Of a stretch of DNA of 17,583 nucleotides, positions 14,798 through 17,583 are shown one piece after another. Origin of the DNA: JBOHER01 sp050701115 (GTDB taxonomy: Bacteria > Actinomycetota > Actinomycetes > Mycobacteriales > Pseudonocardiaceae); contig JBOHER010000362.1 in NCBI GenBank assembly GCA_050701115.1, positions 1 to 17,583 on the forward strand. The letters are read 5' to 3'. The position numbers were made by a program, and so were the translations under genes. The notes below the pieces were generated by a model. The model was not told the DNA's origin and did no database searches. It saw only the letters and a program-made list of their open reading frames with translations. Position 1 is the first letter of the stretch. The number at the start of each line of letters is the position of its first letter.

Positions 14798-15227
14798 CTC
14801 TGTGCACAGCTGGGGACCGTCAACTGCGGTACTGGTGGCCTGCGGGGCCGCCTGCATCGGCGCGGCGGCCGGGTCTGTGTGGTTCGCGATCGGCGGCGAC
14901 TTCGTAGGCGCAACGCTCACCGGCATCCTGGCGGTCGCACTGGCAGCGCTCACCCTGCACGCCGTACGCCTGCGCCCCCGGCTGGCAGCCGACCGCCAGG
15001 GCATCCTGATCCGCACGCTGGCAGGGCCGGCGCGGACGCCCTGGGCGCGCGTGCACGCAAGGGTGGTCCGTACCCGAAGGCTCGGGCGCGACGTCGAGAC
15101 GCTGGAACTGGAACTGGACACCGAAGCGGCCGAGGGCGATCCCCGATTGATCGTCCTCGGCCGGTTCGAGCTCGGCGCCGATCCCCGCGACGTGCTCGAG
15201 CAGTTACAGCGGGTGCGCGCCGGTTAG
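14790..15227 (+). CDS. PH-domain membrane protein (Rv0010c-like)
   Basis: The protein has 145 residues from GTG 14790; a GTG at 14802 is an in-frame alternative. The only Shine-Dalgarno-like match is GGTGGA at 14779-14784. Two membrane helices (about 12-34 and 39-58) are followed by a soluble domain (about 62-143) resembling bacterial PH domains (LAADRQGILIRTL, TPWARVHARV). The gene sits between crgA and the ppiA side, exactly where M. tuberculosis has Rv0010c, and has the same architecture. The biochemical function is unknown. Its start codon lies inside a DnaA box, and its stop overlaps that of the convergent rhomboid gene by four bases. Confidence 0.8.
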   Translation: MDNSVHSWGPSTAVLVACGAACIGAAAGSVWFAIGGDFVGATLTGILAVALAALTLHAVRLRPRLAADRQGILIRTLAGPARTPWARVHARVVRTRRLGRDVETLELELDTEAAEGDPRLIVLGRFELGADPRDVLEQLQRVRAG

Positions 15228-15240
15228 CTGTCGCGCACCC
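15211..15240. terminator. hairpin covering the overlapping stop codons of the PH-protein and rhomboid genes
   Basis: There is a perfect 9-bp stem, GGGTGCGCG (15211-15219) with CGCGCACCC (15232-15240), and a 12-base loop. Both stop codons (TAG at 15225-15227 on plus, TAA at 15226-15224 on minus) lie in the loop. Perfect symmetry means it can form in both transcripts; no U-run is present. It is probably a bidirectional terminator embedded in coding sequence. Confidence 0.6.
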
Positions 15241-16189
15241 AGCATTGCGCCTGCTGCTGCGAACAGACGACCTCACCGTGCACCGGGTCCTCGACCTCCA
15301 CCAGCCCGGGGGCCAGCGAACTGGTGCGGGCGGCAACGACCACCAGGAGCAAGATCGCGGCAACCATCCCGGCTGCCGTCTGCACCACAGTCCGCCGTCG
15401 CTCCGGCGCGTACACCATGGCCACCGTCAACACCGCGCCGGCAATCAGGCCGCCCAGATGGCCGAGCAGCGAGATCTGCGGTATCGACACGCTGATCACC
15501 AGGTTGATGAGGATGATCCCGATGATCGGCGCGAGGTTGAGTTTCAACCGGACGGCCGCGACGAGCACGCCGCCCAACATGCCGTACACGGCACCGGACG
15601 CGCCAGCGGTGAAGCTGTTGATGTCCTCCAACGCGTACACCGCGACACCGCCACCCAGCAGTGCCAACAGGTACACCGCCAGATACCGCACCTTCCCGAG
15701 CAGCAGTTCGAGATCGCGGCCGAGGAACCACAACGCGAGCATGTTGACCGCAAGATGCAACGGCCCGTAGTGCAGGAACCCCGAGGTGAACAGCCGCCAC
15801 AAATCGCCGATCGCGATGGCCGGTGGCAGCAGCACGCCCTGCTGGAAGAGCCCCGAGTTCGCGTTGCCCATGACGCTCTGCGATTGGGCCACGGTCACCA
15901 GGTACGCCAGCACGTTGAGCGCGATCAGTACCGGGGTGACGATCGGCCGCGCCGAGGCACGCGCACCGGCTACCGTGCGATAACCGAACCCCGACTTGCG
16001 GTAGGAGGCCTGCCGGACCCGATGCTGCCTGCGGCCGGCCGCGACGCAGTCGATGCACTGGAAGCCGACCGAGGCTTCGCGCAGGCAGTCCGGGCAGGCA
16101 GAACGCTCGCACCGGGTGCAGCGCAGGCCGGTCTGCCGGTCCGGATGCCACCAGCAGGTCGGTTCGGCCTGCTGGTCCTGCTCAGGCAC
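15224..16189 (-). CDS. rhomboid-family intramembrane serine protease with N-terminal zinc-ribbon-like domain
   Basis: The protein has 321 residues from GTG at 16189, which overlaps the ppiA stop by 8 bases; 39 upstream in-frame codons are antisense-like and were excluded. Residues 12-48 hold C-x2-H, C-x2-C, C-x2-C and C-x2-C pairs (C12, H15, C24, C27, C32, C35, C45, C48), a likely zinc-binding B-box-like fold in the cytoplasm. About seven membrane segments follow, the first at about 83-101 and the last at about 270-288. Catalytic residues are S198 in GASG and H244 in LLGHLGG, with H145 and N149 in the HxxxN element. Rhomboids cleave transmembrane helices of substrate proteins. The cyclophilin-rhomboid pairing is common in actinobacteria; the substrate is unknown. 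Confidence 0.94.
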   Translation of the reverse strand: MPEQDQQAEPTCWWHPDRQTGLRCTRCERSACPDCLREASVGFQCIDCVAAGRRQHRVRQASYRKSGFGYRTVAGARASARPIVTPVLIALNVLAYLVTVAQSQSVMGNANSGLFQQGVLLPPAIAIGDLWRLFTSGFLHYGPLHLAVNMLALWFLGRDLELLLGKVRYLAVYLLALLGGGVAVYALEDINSFTAGASGAVYGMLGGVLVAAVRLKLNLAPIIGIILINLVISVSIPQISLLGHLGGLIAGAVLTVAMVYAPERRRTVVQTAAGMVAAILLLVVVAARTSSLAPGLVEVEDPVHGEVVCSQQQAQCWVRDS

Positions 16190-16727
16190 GCTCAATCGTG
16201 ACCCGCTCGATGACCACGTCGTCGAGCGGCCGGTCGGCAGGCCCGGTCGCGGTGCGGGCGATGGCGTCAACCACGTTGCGCGACTCCTGGTCGGCAACCT
16301 CACCAAAGATGGTGTGTTTGAAGTTCAGGTGTGTGGTCGGCCCGACGGTGACGAAGAACTGCGAACCGTTGGTGTTCGGTCCTGCGTTGGCCATCGCCAG
16401 CAGGTACGGCTTGTTGAACTGCAGTTCGGGGTGGAACTCGTCGCCGAACCGGTAGCCGGGGCCACCGCGGCCGGTACCGGTCGGATCGCCGCCCTGGATC
16501 ATGAACCCGTCGATCACCCGGTGGAAAACCGAGCCGTCGTAGAACGGTCCCGAGCTCTCGCCCTTTGCGTTGGGCTGGGCGTACTCTTTGCCGCCGTCGG
16601 CCAGATCGGCGAAGTTCGCCACGGTCTTCGGAGCATGGTCGGGGAACAGGTTGAGGTGAATGTCGCCCTGGTTCGTGTGTAGCGTCGCCTTTGACGCCCG
16701 AGAGGAGGATTCATTGCTTTGAGTCAC
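16182..16727 (-). CDS. ppiA: PpiA: cyclophilin-type peptidyl-prolyl cis-trans isomerase
   Basis: The protein has 181 residues from GTG at 16727. The cyclophilin core has the catalytic Arg R70 in FHRVIDGFMIQGGD, then GSQFFVT (121-127) and KHTIFGEV (137-144). The position of the cyclosporin-contact Trp of human cyclophilin A falls in HLNFKH, where no Trp is present, as in other actinobacterial PpiA proteins. There is no signal peptide, so the enzyme is cytoplasmic and catalyses prolyl isomerisation during folding. No Shine-Dalgarno is evident, so the mRNA may be leaderless. The gene is divergent from the CwsA-like gene across 62 bases, and its last codons overlap the rhomboid start, implying coupled translation. 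Confidence 0.96.
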   Translation of the reverse strand: MTQSNESSSRASKATLHTNQGDIHLNLFPDHAPKTVANFADLADGGKEYAQPNAKGESSGPFYDGSVFHRVIDGFMIQGGDPTGTGRGGPGYRFGDEFHPELQFNKPYLLAMANAGPNTNGSQFFVTVGPTTHLNFKHTIFGEVADQESRNVVDAIARTATGPADRPLDDVVIERVTIERA

Positions 16728-16789
16728 CTGAACATCGTGCCACCACGAGCGAGATGTGTCGTATAGGGGCAGGATGGGTGACGGGAATC

Positions 16790-17566
16790 ATGTCGGAACA
16801 ACCGATTGGCGAGGTGACGGCCATGGATATGGCCCCCGGACATCTGGTGGAAACGCTCTCGGAGGGGGCGGAAGCGGCACGCGAGGAGGTCGTCAAGACC
16901 AGCCGTCGCGCACGCAAGAGGCTTGAGCGCAAGGCCAAGCAAACCCGTAAGGATCTCGCTCGCGGTGCCGGGAAGGCCCGCAGGGCAGCCGAGAAGGAAT
17001 TCGAGACGGTCAGGCGGTCCGCGGCGCACAAGGTCGAGGAGTTCAAGCCGACCCGCAAGGAGCGCAAGGCCGCGGTGAAGGAAGCCAAGGAGTCAGCCAG
17101 GGCGGCCAAGCACGCGGTCACGGACCTGAAGATGAGCAGGAAGGAAGCCAAGAAGGCGCGCAAGGAAGCCGAGCGGGCGATCGACGCGAGCACCGGACGT
17201 AAGAGGCGCCGCAAGTGGCCACTGGTCGTCGGTCTGGGTCTCGTCGCGGCCGGCGCGGCCTACGCCATGCGGCCCAAGGCGGAGCCGCCGCTGTCCCTTG
17301 TTCCGCCACCGGCCGACCCACCGCGGCCGGTCAAGCCGACAGCCACGAGCGAAGAGCCAGTGGCCACGCAGACCTCCGACGCGCAGCCGAAGCACGCGAT
17401 GGACGACTCGGCTGCGGCTGAGGCAGTCACGGAACGCAACGCGAAGGGGCAGGCCCCGCCGACCCCCAAGCCGCCTCCCACCGCTGCCGGGAACGCGCGG
17501 CAGACCCCTGCACAGCGCAGCGCCACGCAGGACAAGCAGCAGACCGGTGCCGAGAAGCGGGCCTGA
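16790..17566 (+). CDS. basic single-pass membrane protein in the position of cwsA (CwsA-like candidate)
   Basis: The protein has 258 residues from ATG 16790, giving MSEQ, the same opening as recalled for mycobacterial CwsA. A second in-frame ATG at 16823 has a better Shine-Dalgarno (GAGGTG, 16811-16816, 6-base spacing). Residues about 20-135 are a helical, Lys/Arg/Ala/Glu-rich histone-H1-like region, probably coiled. KRRRK then precedes one membrane helix (about 143-160) and a Pro/Thr/Ala-rich tail to 258. CwsA in mycobacteria (Rv0008c, divergent from ppiA) has the same layout and interacts with CrgA and Wag31 at poles and septum. Position, orientation and topology match, but the protein is longer and much more basic, so homology is only suggested. 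Confidence 0.65.
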   Translation: MSEQPIGEVTAMDMAPGHLVETLSEGAEAAREEVVKTSRRARKRLERKAKQTRKDLARGAGKARRAAEKEFETVRRSAAHKVEEFKPTRKERKAAVKEAKESARAAKHAVTDLKMSRKEAKKARKEAERAIDASTGRKRRRKWPLVVGLGLVAAGAAYAMRPKAEPPLSLVPPPADPPRPVKPTATSEEPVATQTSDAQPKHAMDDSAAAEAVTERNAKGQAPPTPKPPPTAAGNARQTPAQRSATQDKQQTGAEKRA

Positions 17567-17583
17567 CCGCACCGGTGGAGACG

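Noticed and set aside
14706..14809. Chromosomal oriC
   Set aside because: DnaA boxes are present but too few, and neither dnaA nor dnaN flanks them; actinobacterial oriC normally lies between those genes.
16190..16306. 39-codon N-terminal extension of the rhomboid frame
   Set aside because: It lies antisense-frame within ppiA and is Arg/Ser/Pro-rich without membrane or zinc motifs; GTG 16189 starts the conserved protein.

Overview
The window is GC-rich actinobacterial chromosome. It carries the conserved cell-growth and Ser/Thr-phosphorylation cluster that lies near the replication origin in this phylum. Gene content and order match the Mycobacterium tuberculosis block cwsA-ppiA-PH protein-crgA-...-trpG-pknB-pknA-pbpA-rodA-pstP-fhaB-fhaA-tRNA-Leu. 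The extra class E sortase, rhomboid and FprA genes, together with protein style, point to a non-mycobacterial member, most likely Pseudonocardiales (inference from memory of gene orders, not from a search). No phage, IS element, CRISPR array or rRNA was seen.

Layout. 41-126 (minus): tRNA-Leu(CAG). 275-9692 (plus): fhaA, fhaB, pstP, rodA, pbpA, pknA, pknB. From fhaB to pknA every start codon overlaps the preceding stop codon. 9719-10360 (minus): trpG/pabA, convergent with pknB. 10440-11648 (plus): saccharopine-dehydrogenase-like/trans-acting enoyl reductase family oxidoreductase. 11783-13129 (plus): fprA-type ferredoxin/adrenodoxin reductase behind a probable iron-box promoter. 13169-14244 (minus): a two-gene unit of class E sortase plus a 50-residue membrane protein. 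14421-14687 (plus): crgA. 14688-14797: an AT-rich palindrome followed by a cluster of DnaA boxes. 14790-15227 (plus): PH-domain membrane protein. 15224-16189 (minus): rhomboid protease with a zinc-ribbon-like N-terminus. 16182-16727 (minus): cyclophilin. 16790-17566 (plus): a very basic single-pass membrane protein in the position of cwsA.

How the genes work together. PknA and PknB are membrane kinases; PknB has four PASTA repeats that sense peptidoglycan fragments. PstP is the opposing phosphatase. FhaA and FhaB read phosphothreonine marks. RodA and PbpA form the glycosyltransferase/transpeptidase pair for peptidoglycan synthesis. CrgA and the CwsA-like protein are division and polar-growth factors of the same network, and the sortase decorates the wall.

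Points that deserve attention: rodA is split by what looks like a single missing C near 4248; there are three consensus DnaA boxes in 62 bp, the last overlapping the PH gene start codon; an iron-regulator-like box sits on the fprA promoter; a 50-codon gene is translationally coupled to the sortase; fhaA has an internal in-frame start with a good ribosome binding site; and convergent genes end in hairpins that sit on or beside their stop codons. There is no gene-free stretch above 300 bases; the longest gaps (127-274, 11649-11782, 14245-14420, 14688-14789) are described individually.
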